Source of the DNA: Streptomyces sp. NBC_01454
GTDB lineage: Bacteria; Actinomycetota; Actinomycetes; Streptomycetales; Streptomycetaceae
DNA length: 64,000 nt
NCBI RefSeq assembly: GCF_036227565.1
Contig: NZ_CP109460.1
Coordinates: 3,348,001 to 3,412,000, forward strand
Direction: 5' to 3'
The position numbers and the translations under genes were made by a program. Below the pieces are notes generated by a model. It was not told where the DNA came from and made no database searches. It worked only from the letters and a program-made list of their open reading frames with translations. Numbering within the stretch: position 1 is the stretch's first letter; each line of letters starts with the position of its first letter. Positions 54,320 to 63,642 of this stretch are shown here, piece after piece.

Positions 54320-54352
54320 GGGGCCGACCGTCTGACACAGGTGGTCGGCCCC
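54320..54352 (+). terminator. Hairpin (attenuator) between the small peptide and the kinase
   Basis: GGGGCCGACC (54320-54329) pairs with GGTCGGCCCC (54343-54352) around a 13-nt loop, 25 bp after the peptide stop. No U-tail, so partial termination is likely. Confidence 0.6.
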
Positions 54353-54373
54353 TGCCGCCGAGAGGACTTCACC

Positions 54374-55204
54374 ATGCCCAGCCAAGGACCATTCGATCTC
54401 CCTGGCCACGTGCAACGAGTTGTCACTCCCCTGAGCAAGCGACTCGTCATCAACCGGCGCGGCTCGACCGTCTGGGACGTACGCGCTCCCGACGGCCGAT
54501 TCGCCGTCAAGCTGGGCTATCCCAGCCGGACACATGCATGGACGGCGTGGGCCCCCGCCCGGGAAGCCGCCATCCTTCGCCAGCTCATCCCCGAGGAAGT
54601 GTGGTCCGGAGAATGGGAGGAAGGCACGTGGAGCGCGCAGCCGTGGCGCGAGGGCCAATCGCTCCACGACCTGTGGGAGCCCCATCGACGGGCGAAGGAA
54701 CCCGCGGCCCCTTCGCACGGGGACGCGCTTTCATGTGCGGCCGCACTGGCCAAGCTGCATCAGGGCGGATGGGCGCACGGCGACGTCCAGCCCAACCACT
54801 TCGTCCTCGGACCCACCGGAACCTTCCTCATCGATCTGGCTCTGGCACATGGCGGCGAGGTCCCCGAAAGCCACGACTTCCGATACCGGGGATGTCTGGT
54901 CCACTACGAAGCGCCGGAGATCTCGCGGAGCATCTTGGAGAGCGGCACCGCCGTGCCGACGAAGGAGGCTGACGTCTACGCACTGGGCGCTTCCCTGTTC
55001 CTCTCCGCCACCGGCTTCAGGCACGTCTCCTACCCGGACGACGCCAGCCGGGGAGACCAGCGGCAAGCCATCGTGGACAAGCCGCACCGGCCGGTCAACG
55101 TGCCGGGCCCGCTGGGCACACTCATGGAGCAGATGATGAGCCGCAATCCGGCCGACCGGCCGAGCAGTGCAGAGGTCTGCCGGGAACTGCGCGGGGCACC
55201 CTGA
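54374..55204 (+). CDS. Stand-alone protein-kinase-fold enzyme of the accessory island
   Basis: 276 residues, ATG after GAGAGGA. Kinase landmarks: FAVKLGYP (ATP-binding Lys), REAAILRQL (helix C Glu), GWAHGDVQPNHFVL (catalytic loop, HGD in place of HRD, with Asn replaced by His two residues after Pro-Asn), FLIDLALAHGG (Asp of DFG kept as IDL), VHYEAPEIS (APE) and EADVYALGASLFLSATG (helix F Asp). It has no transmembrane or sensor domain. It may phosphorylate Ser/Thr of the neighbouring peptide or of a regulator; inference only. Confidence 0.8.
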   Translation: MPSQGPFDLPGHVQRVVTPLSKRLVINRRGSTVWDVRAPDGRFAVKLGYPSRTHAWTAWAPAREAAILRQLIPEEVWSGEWEEGTWSAQPWREGQSLHDLWEPHRRAKEPAAPSHGDALSCAAALAKLHQGGWAHGDVQPNHFVLGPTGTFLIDLALAHGGEVPESHDFRYRGCLVHYEAPEISRSILESGTAVPTKEADVYALGASLFLSATGFRHVSYPDDASRGDQRQAIVDKPHRPVNVPGPLGTLMEQMMSRNPADRPSSAEVCRELRGAP

Positions 55205-55282
55205 GCCCCTATACGCCGGCCATCCACGCTCCGCGAGCAGGGGGCACCGCCGCCCCTCCCGGAGCACACGGCGCCCCGCCCC

Positions 55283-56164
55283 TCAGGAAAAGTCCGCCAC
55301 GTGGTCCCGGGCCCACTCGGCGTACGTCCGGCCCGGATGCCCGGTGACGCGTTCCACGGCGTCCGAGACGGGGAACGACGGCGCGTCGACCATCTTGCCG
55401 AACAGCCCGACCAGTTCCCGTGCGGCCTCCAGCGGCAGATGCGGCCCGGCCATCGCCTCGGCCGCCGCCTCCTCGGAGATCTGCTCGACCCGCGTCTCGC
55501 GCCCGGTCGCCCGGCCGATCTCGGCGACCTGCTGCGCCACGGTCAGCACCTCCGGGCCGGTGACGAGGTACGCCTGACCCTGATGCGTGCCGCTGCGGTC
55601 CAGCAGGGCGACCGCGGCGACGTCGGCGAGGTCGGCCTCGTGCACGGGCGTGCCCTGGGCGCCGGGGTGTGCCTCGCGCACCACGCCGGACGTACGGATC
55701 GACGGGGCCCAGGCGAGGGTGTTGGTGGAGTAGTTGCTGCCGCGGAGGAAGGTCCATTCCAGGCCGGAGTCGCGCACCGTGCGCTCCAGGGCGGCGTGCA
55801 TGCGGGCGATGTGGTTCGAGTCGTCGGCGGGGGTGCCGGTCACCGCCATCGAGGAGTTGAGGACGATCCGGCGGACGCCGGCCGCGACGGCGGCGTCGAC
55901 CAGCGCCGTCACGGCCCGGTCGCCGCCGGCCGCCAGGTTGAGGAACAGCGCGTCGGCGCCGGCCAGCAGCGGTGCGAGGTCCGGTGTGCCGGTGAGGTCG
56001 GCGCGGACCGCCTCGGCGCCGGCCGGCAGAGCGGCGCGCGCCGGATCGCGGGTCAGCGCGCGCACGGCGGCGCCGTCCGCGAGGAGCCGGCCGACAAGGC
56101 AGCGGCCGATGTTTCCGGTGGCCCCGGTGACCACGATCACGGGGGCGCGTTCAGGAGAGTTCAT
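55283..56164 (-). CDS. NmrA-type NAD(P)-binding oxidoreductase
   Basis: 293 residues, ATG at 56164. VIVVTGATGNIGRCLVGRLL is the Rossmann glycine motif of atypical SDRs (GxxGxxG). LFLNLAAGGDRAVTALVDAA and IVLNSSMAVTG continue the fold, and EWTFLRGSNYSTNTLAW is typical of QOR2/NmrA-like proteins. The SDR YxxxK pair is absent, consistent with a redox sensor or a quinone reductase-like role. Upstream lies a heptamer repeat and no strong ribosome-binding site. Confidence 0.87.
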   Translation of the reverse strand: MNSPERAPVIVVTGATGNIGRCLVGRLLADGAAVRALTRDPARAALPAGAEAVRADLTGTPDLAPLLAGADALFLNLAAGGDRAVTALVDAAVAAGVRRIVLNSSMAVTGTPADDSNHIARMHAALERTVRDSGLEWTFLRGSNYSTNTLAWAPSIRTSGVVREAHPGAQGTPVHEADLADVAAVALLDRSGTHQGQAYLVTGPEVLTVAQQVAEIGRATGRETRVEQISEEAAAEAMAGPHLPLEAARELVGLFGKMVDAPSFPVSDAVERVTGHPGRTYAEWARDHVADFS

Positions 56165-56491
56165 GGGATGAGGTCCGTCTTCCGGTTGTCGGGCCAAGGG
56201 GCAAGGGGCAAGGGGCAAGGGGCAAGGAAAGTCGAGGAGTTGGTCGGGACGGCGAGGCACGGGGTGAGGGGGCGGCGCGGGGCCGCCGGGCCGGGTGGGG
56301 CGGGGCGGCATGGATCAACGGCCCCGGGCGCGGTGGGGCCTCGTCCGGGTCACTCAGAGGTGTGACGGTAGTTCAGCGCGGCCCACAAGCAAGGCAATTT
56401 TTTGTCAAGACCGGCACGACAAGCCGGGCATACGCGACTTACGCCCGGGGCAACTTGCGTTCGAGGGACCCGCTCATGGTGGGATGTACGG
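56165..56491. other. 327-bp divergent spacer with a heptamer repeat
   Basis: Holds the CAAGGGG repeat, the start region of NmrA and the promoter of the LmeA-like gene; AGGCAATTTTTTGTC (56390-56404) is a rare T-run. No gene. Confidence 0.5.
56195..56222. repeat. Tandem 7-bp repeat CAAGGGG (four copies)
   Basis: Four perfect contiguous units followed by CAAGG, 31 bp upstream of the NmrA-type gene start. Confidence 0.9.
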
Positions 56492-57883
56492 ATGCGCACC
56501 CCCACACGCATACCGTCGCCCACGCCCGCCGCGCCGCGTACCGATTCTCTTGCGGCGGGCAGCCCGGACGACCCCGCCGGCGAGACCAGAAAGCTCACCC
56601 CGGTCAGCCCGGTCAACCCGTACGCGGATCTGGCGGCCCTCGCCGACCCCGAGCCGGAGCCCGAGCCGGAATTCGACTCGTACGACGCCGACGGCACGCC
56701 CCGGCGGCGCAGCTATCTCAACGAGCGCGACGACAGCGACGACCCGCTGGGCCTGGGGCTGCGCTCGGACGACGAGACGGACGCGGCCTGGAAGCCGCCG
56801 AACCACCGCCGCAAGAGCCGCAAGAAGCGCGGCATCAGCCGCTTCGCGGCCATCCCGATCGCCCTGAAGCTGCTGGTCGCGGTGCTGGTCGGCACCTCGT
56901 TCCTGGCGCTCGGGGACCGGTTCGCGGTGCTGTACGCGCAGAACGCGGCCGCCAAGAAGCTGAAGGAGTCGCTGCATCTGAACGCGACCCCGGAAGTCGA
57001 CATCCAGGGTTTCCCGTTCCTCACCCAGCTCGCGGACAAGCGCGTCGACCAGGTCAAGGTGACCATTCCCGACCTGGCCGCCGACCGGGTTTCGCTGGCC
57101 AAATTCGAGGCCACCGCGAAGGACGTACGTCTCGACGGCGATCTGCCCAGCTCCATCAAGGGCGCCACGATCGGCACGATGAACGGCAGTGTGCTGCTCG
57201 CCTTCGACGACATGAACCGCGAACTGGGCGCCTCGCAGGTCAAGTTCAGCGAGATGGGCCCCAACGCGGTCCGGGCGGTCGGCCAACTGCCCATCGCCGG
57301 GCATGACTTGCGGGTCCACGCCCAGGCGAACATCCACCGGTCCGGCGACCGCGGCATCTCCACCGAGATCAGCCGGATGCGCCTGGACATCGGCGACATC
57401 GCCGTCTACCGCCCCGGCACCGGCAAGGAGGAGGGGCTGCGGCTGACCCGCAAGACCGCGGCGCAGCTCAGCCGGGAGGCCGCCAAGGTCAAGGCGATGC
57501 TGAGCATCCCGGCGATCGCCGACCGGATCGGCATCCCCAAGACCTACATCCAGGACGCCCTGAGCAGCGAGGAGAAGCTGCACGAGCTGACCGGCTCGCC
57601 GCGCTTCGTCCAGCAGCTGATGAAGGTCAATCTCGTCGATGTGGTCGCGGACCACCCCTGGCTGCTGCAGAAGGTCGGCATCGACCCGAAGATCTTCGGC
57701 ACGCTGTCCGGCCTGACCAAGCCGCAGATCGCCGACCAGCTGTCGCTGTCCTTCCAGCTCCCCAAGACGCCCGGGAACGTCCGGCTGCGGCACATCACCG
57801 TCGAACGGGACGGCATCCGCGCCGACCTCTCGGGGACGGAGCTGCCGTTCGGGGACGCGGCGAAGAAGCACGGCGGGAAGTAG
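56492..57883 (+). CDS. LmeA-family (DUF2993) phospholipid-binding protein
   Basis: 463 residues, ATG at 56492. A 135-residue acidic and then basic cytoplasmic segment (DPEPEPEPEFDSYDADG, HRRKSRKKRG) precedes one transmembrane helix (LKLLVAVLVGTSFLALGD). The outside domain starts AKKLKESLHLNATPEVDIQGFPFLTQLADKRVD, the hallmark of DUF2993/LmeA lipid-binding TULIP-like proteins, and includes a second unit (LSFQLPKTPGNVRLRHITVERDGI). In mycobacteria LmeA acts in lipoglycan synthesis. Role in Streptomyces unknown; the long N-terminus is unusual. Confidence 0.88.
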   Translation: MRTPTRIPSPTPAAPRTDSLAAGSPDDPAGETRKLTPVSPVNPYADLAALADPEPEPEPEFDSYDADGTPRRRSYLNERDDSDDPLGLGLRSDDETDAAWKPPNHRRKSRKKRGISRFAAIPIALKLLVAVLVGTSFLALGDRFAVLYAQNAAAKKLKESLHLNATPEVDIQGFPFLTQLADKRVDQVKVTIPDLAADRVSLAKFEATAKDVRLDGDLPSSIKGATIGTMNGSVLLAFDDMNRELGASQVKFSEMGPNAVRAVGQLPIAGHDLRVHAQANIHRSGDRGISTEISRMRLDIGDIAVYRPGTGKEEGLRLTRKTAAQLSREAAKVKAMLSIPAIADRIGIPKTYIQDALSSEEKLHELTGSPRFVQQLMKVNLVDVVADHPWLLQKVGIDPKIFGTLSGLTKPQIADQLSLSFQLPKTPGNVRLRHITVERDGIRADLSGTELPFGDAAKKHGGK

Positions 57884-57934
57884 CCGGGAAACGTCCGGAA
57901 CGGGCCCCGCAGGAGCCCCCGGAGTCCGCCGCCG

Positions 57935-59431
57935 CTACCGCGGCGTGGGAGGCGGCTCCTGGGGCCGTTGCGGATCCGGCGCACCCGGCGGCGGGGTCGT
58001 GGCGCCCGGCAGCGTCAGCACCGCCTCGGTGCCGCCGAGGTCCGCGGACCGCAGCCGTACCGCGCCGCCCGCCTGCTCCGCCGTCCGCGCCACGATCGAC
58101 AGGCCCAGTCCGCTGCCCGGCAGGCTGCGCGCGGACGGGGAGCGCCAGAACCGCTCGAAGACATGCGGCAGTTCGTCCTGCGGGATGCCCGGACCGTGAT
58201 CGCGTACGGTCAGCTCGCCGCCGGTCAGCCGGACCTCGACGGTGGCTCCGGGCGGGCTGAACTTCACCGCGTTGTCGAGCAGATTGACCACCGCCCGCTC
58301 CAGCGCGGCCGGCTCCGCCCGGACGTACCAGGGGTGCAGGTCCGCCGCGAAGTGCAGCGACGGGCCGCGCAGCCGGGCCCGCTCCAGCGCCGCGCCGACG
58401 ATCTCGTGCAGCGCGACGACCGCGATGGCGCTCTGCCCCGGCTCCGGGGGCCGCGACAGCTCCTGCAGATCGCCGATCAGCGCCGCCAGCTCCCCCATCT
58501 GGGCCTTCACCGAGGCCAGCAGCGCCTCCTTGTCGGCGGGCGGGATCGGCCGGCCGGACTGCTCGCTGCGCACCAGCAGATCGATGTTGGTGCGCAGGGA
58601 GGTCAGCGGCGTGCGCAGCTCGTGGCCCGCGTCCGCGATCAACTGCTGTTGCAGATCGCGGGAGGCGGCCAGCGCCGCGGTCATGGAGTTGAAGGAACGC
58701 GACAGCCGGGCGATCTCGTCCTCGCCGTCGGCCGGGATCCGGATGGCCAGGTCCTCGGTGCGGGCGACGTGCTCGACGGCGTCGGTCAGCCGGTCCACGG
58801 GTTTGAGACCGGAGCGGGCGATGACCAGCCCGGCGGTGCCCGCGCCGACGACGCCCAGCCCCGCGACGGCCGCCAGCAGCAGCGCGAGGCGGTTCAGCGC
58901 GCTGTCGACCTCGGTCAGCGGGCGCGAGATGGACACCGCGAACTGCACGCCCTGGACACCGATGTGCTTGGTCAGCACCCGCACGTCCGCCCCGCTCGTG
59001 GTGACGGCGTCGTGCAGGGTGTCCCGCTGCACGCCCAGCGCCACCCCGACGTCCGCGGTCTGCACCTTCACCGGCTGGGAGTTGGGCCCGATGCACCGCG
59101 AACCGTCGACCTGCACGATCTGGACGTTGTAGAACCCGGGCGGGGCGTTCTTGTTCTCGGTCGGGTCACTGGCCCGGCAGTTGGCGTAGGTCGCCTGCAG
59201 ATACTCCGCGCCGATGTTGACGTTCTGCAGCGTGTTGTCCACCTCGTCGCGCAGCTGGGCGCGGGTGAGCAGCCAGCAGGCCAGCGCGGAGACCGCCACC
59301 GCCACCGCCACCGCGGCCGCGGTGAGCAGGGTCAGCCGCGAGCGCAGCGGCAGCCGTGCGAAGCGGGCGCCGAGCCTGCTGTACGCCGGGCCCGTGCCGC
59401 CCGTCGCGGGTGTCCTGGTGCCCTGGCTCAT
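57935..59431 (-). CDS. cssS: Sensor histidine kinase (CssS/MprB-like)
   Basis: 498 residues. Two transmembrane helices (about 35-55 and 180-203) flank a 125-residue extracytoplasmic sensor with a Cys pair (YANCRASD and SRCIGPNS). HAMP follows ([18 protein letters not shown]), then the H-box [21 protein letters not shown]-box [12 protein letters not shown]1 VRDHGPGI, F-box VFERFWR and G2 [12 protein letters not shown]. It overlaps the response-regulator stop by four bases. By position and sequence it corresponds to the S. lividans CssS secretion-stress sensor. Confidence 0.93.
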   Translation of the reverse strand: MSQGTRTPATGGTGPAYSRLGARFARLPLRSRLTLLTAAAVAVAVAVSALACWLLTRAQLRDEVDNTLQNVNIGAEYLQATYANCRASDPTENKNAPPGFYNVQIVQVDGSRCIGPNSQPVKVQTADVGVALGVQRDTLHDAVTTSGADVRVLTKHIGVQGVQFAVSISRPLTEVDSALNRLALLLAAVAGLGVVGAGTAGLVIARSGLKPVDRLTDAVEHVARTEDLAIRIPADGEDEIARLSRSFNSMTAALAASRDLQQQLIADAGHELRTPLTSLRTNIDLLVRSEQSGRPIPPADKEALLASVKAQMGELAALIGDLQELSRPPEPGQSAIAVVALHEIVGAALERARLRGPSLHFAADLHPWYVRAEPAALERAVVNLLDNAVKFSPPGATVEVRLTGGELTVRDHGPGIPQDELPHVFERFWRSPSARSLPGSGLGLSIVARTAEQAGGAVRLRSADLGGTEAVLTLPGATTPPPGAPDPQRPQEPPPTPR

Positions 59432-60162
59432 TCCGCACCGCCGTCCGCCCGCAGGACGTAGCCGACCCCCCGCACCGTGTGCACCAGCCGCGGCTCGCCG
59501 CCCGCTTCCGTCTTGCGGCGCAGATACATCACGTAGACGTCCAGGGAGTTGGAGGTGGGCTCGAAGTCGAAGCCCCAGACGGCCTTGAGGATCTGTTCCC
59601 GGGTGAGCACCTGCCGCGGATGGGCGAGGAACATCTCCAGCAGGGTGAACTCGGTACGGGTCAGCTCGACCGGCCGGCCGGCCCGGGTCACCTCGCGGGT
59701 CGCCAGGTCCATCCGCAGATCGGCGAAGGTCAGCGACTCGCCCTCCTCGGGGCCGCCCCCGCCGGCCGCGTACGAGCTGCGGCGCAGCAGGGCACGGATC
59801 CGGGCCAGCAGCTCGTCCAGCTCGAAGGGCTTGACGAGGTAGTCGTCGGCGCCGGCGTCCAGCCCGGTGACCCGGTCGCCGACCGTGTCGCGGGCGGTCA
59901 GCATCAGGATCGGCACCGTCACCCCGCTCGCCCGCAGCCGGCGGGCGGCGGTCAGCCCGTCCATCCGGGGCATCAGGACGTCCAGCACGATCAGTTCGGG
60001 GTCCCAGGCCGCGACCTTCTCGACCGCGTCCAGACCGTCGACCGCCTGCTCGGTCACATAGCCCTCGAAGACCAGGGAACGCTGCAGGGCCTCCCGGACC
60101 GCGGGCTCGTCGTCGACGATCAGGATGCGGGCGGGGTGGTCACCGTGCTCGGCGGGGCTCAT
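59428..60162 (-). CDS. cssR: OmpR-family response regulator (CssR/MprA-like)
   Basis: 244 residues. The receiver has [18 protein letters not shown], phospho-Asp in [15 protein letters not shown], Thr in LMLTARDTV and Lys in [11 protein letters not shown]. The DNA-binding winged helix ([44 protein letters not shown]) is intact. It is expected to activate genes for extracytoplasmic proteases, including the adjacent htrA-like gene, when misfolded exported protein accumulates. Confidence 0.93.
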   Translation of the reverse strand: MSPAEHGDHPARILIVDDEPAVREALQRSLVFEGYVTEQAVDGLDAVEKVAAWDPELIVLDVLMPRMDGLTAARRLRASGVTVPILMLTARDTVGDRVTGLDAGADDYLVKPFELDELLARIRALLRRSSYAAGGGGPEEGESLTFADLRMDLATREVTRAGRPVELTRTEFTLLEMFLAHPRQVLTREQILKAVWGFDFEPTSNSLDVYVMYLRRKTEAGGEPRLVHTVRGVGYVLRADGGAE

Positions 60163-60300
60163 GTGCGTGGCTACCTCGGGTCGATGGGGAACGGCCGGTC
60201 CTCAGCCTTGCACGACGGGGTGCCTCCCGCTGGGGCGACGCGAAGCGTCTCGTACCGGGGCAGGGCGGGACGGGGGACCTCCCAGGGGGAGGGCGGAGGG

Positions 60301-61392
60301 TCAGACGCCGCCGTTGCTGCCCCCGCTCCCGCCGCCGCGCAGTGAGTCGAGGTCGGCCTTGACGGTGTTGATCGGGATGGCGAAGCCGAGGCCGATGCTG
60401 CCCGCCGAACCGCCCGCCGAGCTGTTCGAACCCGAACTCGGCGCATACATCGCGGAGTTGATGCCGATGATCTGCCCCTGCATGTTGATCAGGGCGCCGC
60501 CGGAGTTGCCCGGGTTGAGCGAGGCGTCGGTCTGTATCGCCTTGTAGGAGGTCTTCGACGAGCCGGTGTCGCCGTTGAACTGCCGGCCGCCGAACTCGAA
60601 CGGCCAGCCGCCGCCGTCGCCCCCGTTACCCTGCTGCCCCTGGCTCTCCTCCTTGGGGACGGTGACATCCCGGTTGAGCGCGGAGACGATGCCGCTGGTC
60701 ACCGAGCCGGTCAGCCCCTCGGGCGAGCCGATCGCCACCACCCCGTCACCCACCGCGACCTTGTCGGAGTCGCCGAGCGAGGCCGCGGTCAGGTTCTTGG
60801 CGCCGTTGACCTTGACCATCGCCAGGTCCTTGTCGGGGTCGGTGCCGACGACCTTGGCCGTCTTCCGGCTGCCGTCGCTGAAGGTGACGCTCACCGAGTG
60901 CGCGCCGGACACCACGTGGTTGTTGGTGACGATCTCACCGTTGCTGGTGACGATCACCCCGGAGCCGGTGGACTCCCCGCCCGCGGTCCGGGCCTTGATC
61001 TCCACGATCGCCGGGCTGACCGCCTTGGCCACCCCGGAGACCCCGCTGCCGCTGGGCTTGTCGCCCGCATTGACCAGCGGGGTGGAGGAGGTGTTCTGCG
61101 TCGCCCGGTCGGTGGCGTCGGCGATCAGTGCCGCGCTGCCGCCGCCGATGAGACCGGAGATGAGGGCCACCGCCGCGATCAGCGCGACCGGGCGGCGGGG
61201 CCGGCGTCGTGAGGGGGGTTCGTACGGGGGCGGCGGTGGCACCGCCTGCCCCGTACCGCCCGGGACGCCGCCGTGGGCGTCCTGGCCGTGCGCGCTGCCG
61301 TACGCGAAGGCGTAATTGTCGGCGTGGGTGCCGTACGAGGACGGCCGGTCCTGGGGCGTCTCATCGCCGCTTCGGCGGTAGTTCTCGGTCAT
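60301..61392 (-). CDS. HtrA-type membrane-anchored serine protease without PDZ domain
   Basis: 363 residues. An 65-residue cytoplasmic Pro/Tyr-rich part precedes a transmembrane helix (PVALIAAVALISGLIGGGSAALI). The trypsin-like domain has the full triad: His in EIVTNNHVVSG, Asp in PDKDLAMVKVNG and Ser in NPGNSGGALINMQGQ. HtrA proteins normally continue into a PDZ domain; here the chain ends after PINTVKADLDSLRGGGSGG. It lies next to cssRS and is probably its target as a quality-control protease. Confidence 0.92.
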   Translation of the reverse strand: MTENYRRSGDETPQDRPSSYGTHADNYAFAYGSAHGQDAHGGVPGGTGQAVPPPPPYEPPSRRRPRRPVALIAAVALISGLIGGGSAALIADATDRATQNTSSTPLVNAGDKPSGSGVSGVAKAVSPAIVEIKARTAGGESTGSGVIVTSNGEIVTNNHVVSGAHSVSVTFSDGSRKTAKVVGTDPDKDLAMVKVNGAKNLTAASLGDSDKVAVGDGVVAIGSPEGLTGSVTSGIVSALNRDVTVPKEESQGQQGNGGDGGGWPFEFGGRQFNGDTGSSKTSYKAIQTDASLNPGNSGGALINMQGQIIGINSAMYAPSSGSNSSAGGSAGSIGLGFAIPINTVKADLDSLRGGGSGGSNGGV

Positions 61393-61500
61393 GTCGAAAA
61401 CATTGCGCCCGGTCCATGAGAAGCGGCTGAGAGCGTCCTGAGAGACCCGACAGAAGTGGGTATGCCCGGTATAAAGGCGCCCGGGCCGGGCTCCGTCGGC

Positions 61501-62526
61501 TCAGCCGCCGCAGCCGCAGGAGTGCCGCACCACCAGCCGCGACGGGAACTGCCGCAGCCGCTCGCGGCGGGAGCCGACCACCCGCAGCCCGTCGTCCAGC
61601 ACCAGATCGACCGCCGCCCGCGCCATCGCCTCACGGTCCGAGGCGACGGTGGTCAGCGGCGGATCGGTCAGCGCCGCCTCCTTCACGTCGTCGAAGCCCG
61701 CGACCGCCAGCTCACCGGGCACCTCGATGCGCAGCTCGCGGGCGGCCCGCAGCACCCCGATCGCCTGGTCGTCGGTGGCGCACATGATGGCCGGCGGCCG
61801 CTGTGGCCCGGCCAGCAGCTTCAGCGCGACCTGGTAGGCGTCGTAGCGGTTGTACGGGGCCTGGAAGTAGCGCCCCTCCGTGGACTTCTGGGACTCCTGC
61901 ATGGCCCGCCGCCAGCCCTCGACATGGTCGGTGACCGGGTCGCCGGACTTCGGGGTCTCCTCCGTGCCGCCGAGGAAGGCGACGTAGGGGTGGCCGTGCT
62001 CCAGCAGATGCCGGGTCGCCAGCTGCGCGCCCCAGATGTCGTCCGTCATCACCGCGACGTCGTCGATGGCGTCCGGCCGGCGGTGCAGCAGCACCACCCG
62101 GGCGTCCCAGGCGTCGATCTCGGCGGCCGCGTGCTCACTGGGGCCCTGGCTGATGAGGATCAGCCCGGACACCCGCATCCCGAGGAAGGCGCGCAGATAG
62201 TGCACCTCGCGCTCGTCGAGGTAGTTGGCGTTGCCGACCAGGACCATCTTTCCGCGCTCGGCGGCGGCCTGTTCGACGGCGTGCGCCATCTCCGCGAAGA
62301 ACGGCTGCCGGGTGTCCGGCACGATCAGACCTATGAGGTCGGTACGGCGGGACGCCATCGCCTGCGCCACCCGGTCCGGCCGGTAGCCGAGCTCCTTGAT
62401 GGCGGCGAGTACCCGCTCGCGCGTGGCCGGGGCGACCGGCCGTGGTCCGTTGTTGATGACGTAACTGACAACGGCGGTGGACGTACCCGCCAGTCTTGCC
62501 ACATCATCCCGCGTCACCTTGGCCAC
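61501..62526 (-). CDS. LacI-family transcriptional regulator
   Basis: 341 residues from a GTG. The HTH is [47 protein letters not shown], including the hinge helix [11 protein letters not shown]. The periplasmic-binding-protein-like effector domain follows ([73 protein letters not shown]). It ends in HSCGCGG. It likely responds to a sugar; the operon it controls is not evident here. Its stop lies 25 bp beyond the glnR-side intergenic region. Confidence 0.93.
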   Translation of the reverse strand: MAKVTRDDVARLAGTSTAVVSYVINNGPRPVAPATRERVLAAIKELGYRPDRVAQAMASRRTDLIGLIVPDTRQPFFAEMAHAVEQAAAERGKMVLVGNANYLDEREVHYLRAFLGMRVSGLILISQGPSEHAAAEIDAWDARVVLLHRRPDAIDDVAVMTDDIWGAQLATRHLLEHGHPYVAFLGGTEETPKSGDPVTDHVEGWRRAMQESQKSTEGRYFQAPYNRYDAYQVALKLLAGPQRPPAIMCATDDQAIGVLRAARELRIEVPGELAVAGFDDVKEAALTDPPLTTVASDREAMARAAVDLVLDDGLRVVGSRRERLRQFPSRLVVRHSCGCGG

Positions 62527-62550
62527 GCGCGGCAGTCTACGCGGGTGGTG

Positions 62551-63396
62551 CTACCGGCGGGCAGGCTGCGCCCCGGGGGATTCCGCGCCGGCGCCGAGCG
62601 CCTTCCCGGAGCCGTCACCACCCGGTGCGCCGCGGTCGCCCCGCTGCGCCGTGCCCGGGGTCCCCGGGGGTTCAGCCGCCTTCGCGGCCTCGCCCTTGCC
62701 CTTGCTCTCGCCCGAGCGCTCCGGCTTCTCCGGCACCACGAAGCGGTAGCCGACGTTGCGGACCGTGCCGATCAGCGACTCGTGCTCGGGACCGAGCTTG
62801 GCGCGCAGCCGCCGGACGTGGACGTCGACCGTCCGCGTGCCGCCGAAGTAGTCGTAGCCCCACACCTCCTGGAGGAGCTGGGCGCGGGTGAAGACCCGGC
62901 CGGGGTGCTGGGCCAGATACTTCAGCAGCTCGAACTCCTTGAAGGTCAGGTCCAGGACCCGGCCCTTGAGCTTCGCGCTGTACGTCGCCTCGTCCACCGA
63001 GAGATCGCCGCTGCGGATCTCCATCGGGCCGTCGTCGGTGGTGATCTGCTGGCGGCCCATGGCCAGCCGCAGCCGGGCCTCGACCTCGGCGGGGCCCGCC
63101 GTGTCCAGCAGGACGTCGTCCACGCCCCAGTCGGCGGTGACGGCCGCCAGCCCGCCCTCGGTGACGACCAGCACCAGCGGACAGCCGGGCCCGGTGGACC
63201 GCAGCAGCTGGCACAGGGACCGTACGTGGGGCAGGTCGCGGCGGCCGTCGATCAGTATGACGTCGGCCCCGGGGGTGTCGATGAGTGCTGGTCCCTCGGC
63301 AGGGGCCACCCGCACGCTGTGCAGCAACAGGCCGAGCGCCGGGAGCACCTCCGTCGACGGCTGGAGTGCATTGGTCAGCAGCAGGAGTGAACTCAC
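62551..63396 (-). CDS. glnR: Nitrogen regulator GlnR (atypical OmpR type)
   Basis: 281 residues; the GTG at 63396 has AGGTGG upstream. [29 protein letters not shown] and [12 protein letters not shown] are diagnostic of GlnR: the receiver keeps Asp-50 but lacks the full phosphorylation pocket, as in known GlnR, which works as an unphosphorylated dimer. The winged helix ([46 protein letters not shown]) binds GlnR boxes of glnA, amtB and other nitrogen genes. The C-terminal 65 residues are a Gly/Ala/Pro-rich tail, longer than I recall for S. coelicolor. Confidence 0.95.
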   Translation of the reverse strand: MSSLLLLTNALQPSTEVLPALGLLLHSVRVAPAEGPALIDTPGADVILIDGRRDLPHVRSLCQLLRSTGPGCPLVLVVTEGGLAAVTADWGVDDVLLDTAGPAEVEARLRLAMGRQQITTDDGPMEIRSGDLSVDEATYSAKLKGRVLDLTFKEFELLKYLAQHPGRVFTRAQLLQEVWGYDYFGGTRTVDVHVRRLRAKLGPEHESLIGTVRNVGYRFVVPEKPERSGESKGKGEAAKAAEPPGTPGTAQRGDRGAPGGDGSGKALGAGAESPGAQPARR

Positions 63397-63505
63397 GTGC
63401 GACCACCTGCCCAGTTCTCGGGTTGGTCCGCCCTTTGCTGTGTGCGGTCCTGCCTGCTTCGCTCGCCCATGACGTCTGGTTCCTCCTCGGTCCCTGCGAC
63501 GGGGG

Positions 63506-63530
63506 CACCCCCCGGCCTCGGCCGGGGTGT
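63506..63530 (-). promoter_or_regulatory. GC-rich hairpin in the glnR leader
   Basis: CACCCCCCGGCC and GGCCGGGGTG pair around TC, about 110 bp upstream of the glnR start. Confidence 0.5.
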
Positions 63531-63588
63531 CTGCGGCACTGCTTCGTACGGGTCCTGACAGCCGCGCGGCACGTGGCTGAAAGCACAA

Positions 63589-63620
63589 AAGGATCCGGGG
63601 GCAACGCTGCCCGGATCCTT
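63589..63620 (-). terminator. Intrinsic-type terminator in the glnR upstream region
   Basis: AAGGATCCGGG and CCCGGATCCTT pair perfectly; on the minus strand the stem is followed by TTGTGCTTT. It faces glnR, 193 bp upstream of its start, and is 23 bp upstream of the divergent hydrolase gene. Confidence 0.6.
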
Positions 63621-63642
63621 CCTGCCCAGCAGAATAGCTCAC

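Noticed and set aside
50604..55204. Insertion sequence or prophage origin of the accessory island
   Set aside because: No transposase, integrase, terminal inverted repeats or attachment-site duplication could be seen at either edge; transfer, if any, left no such mark.
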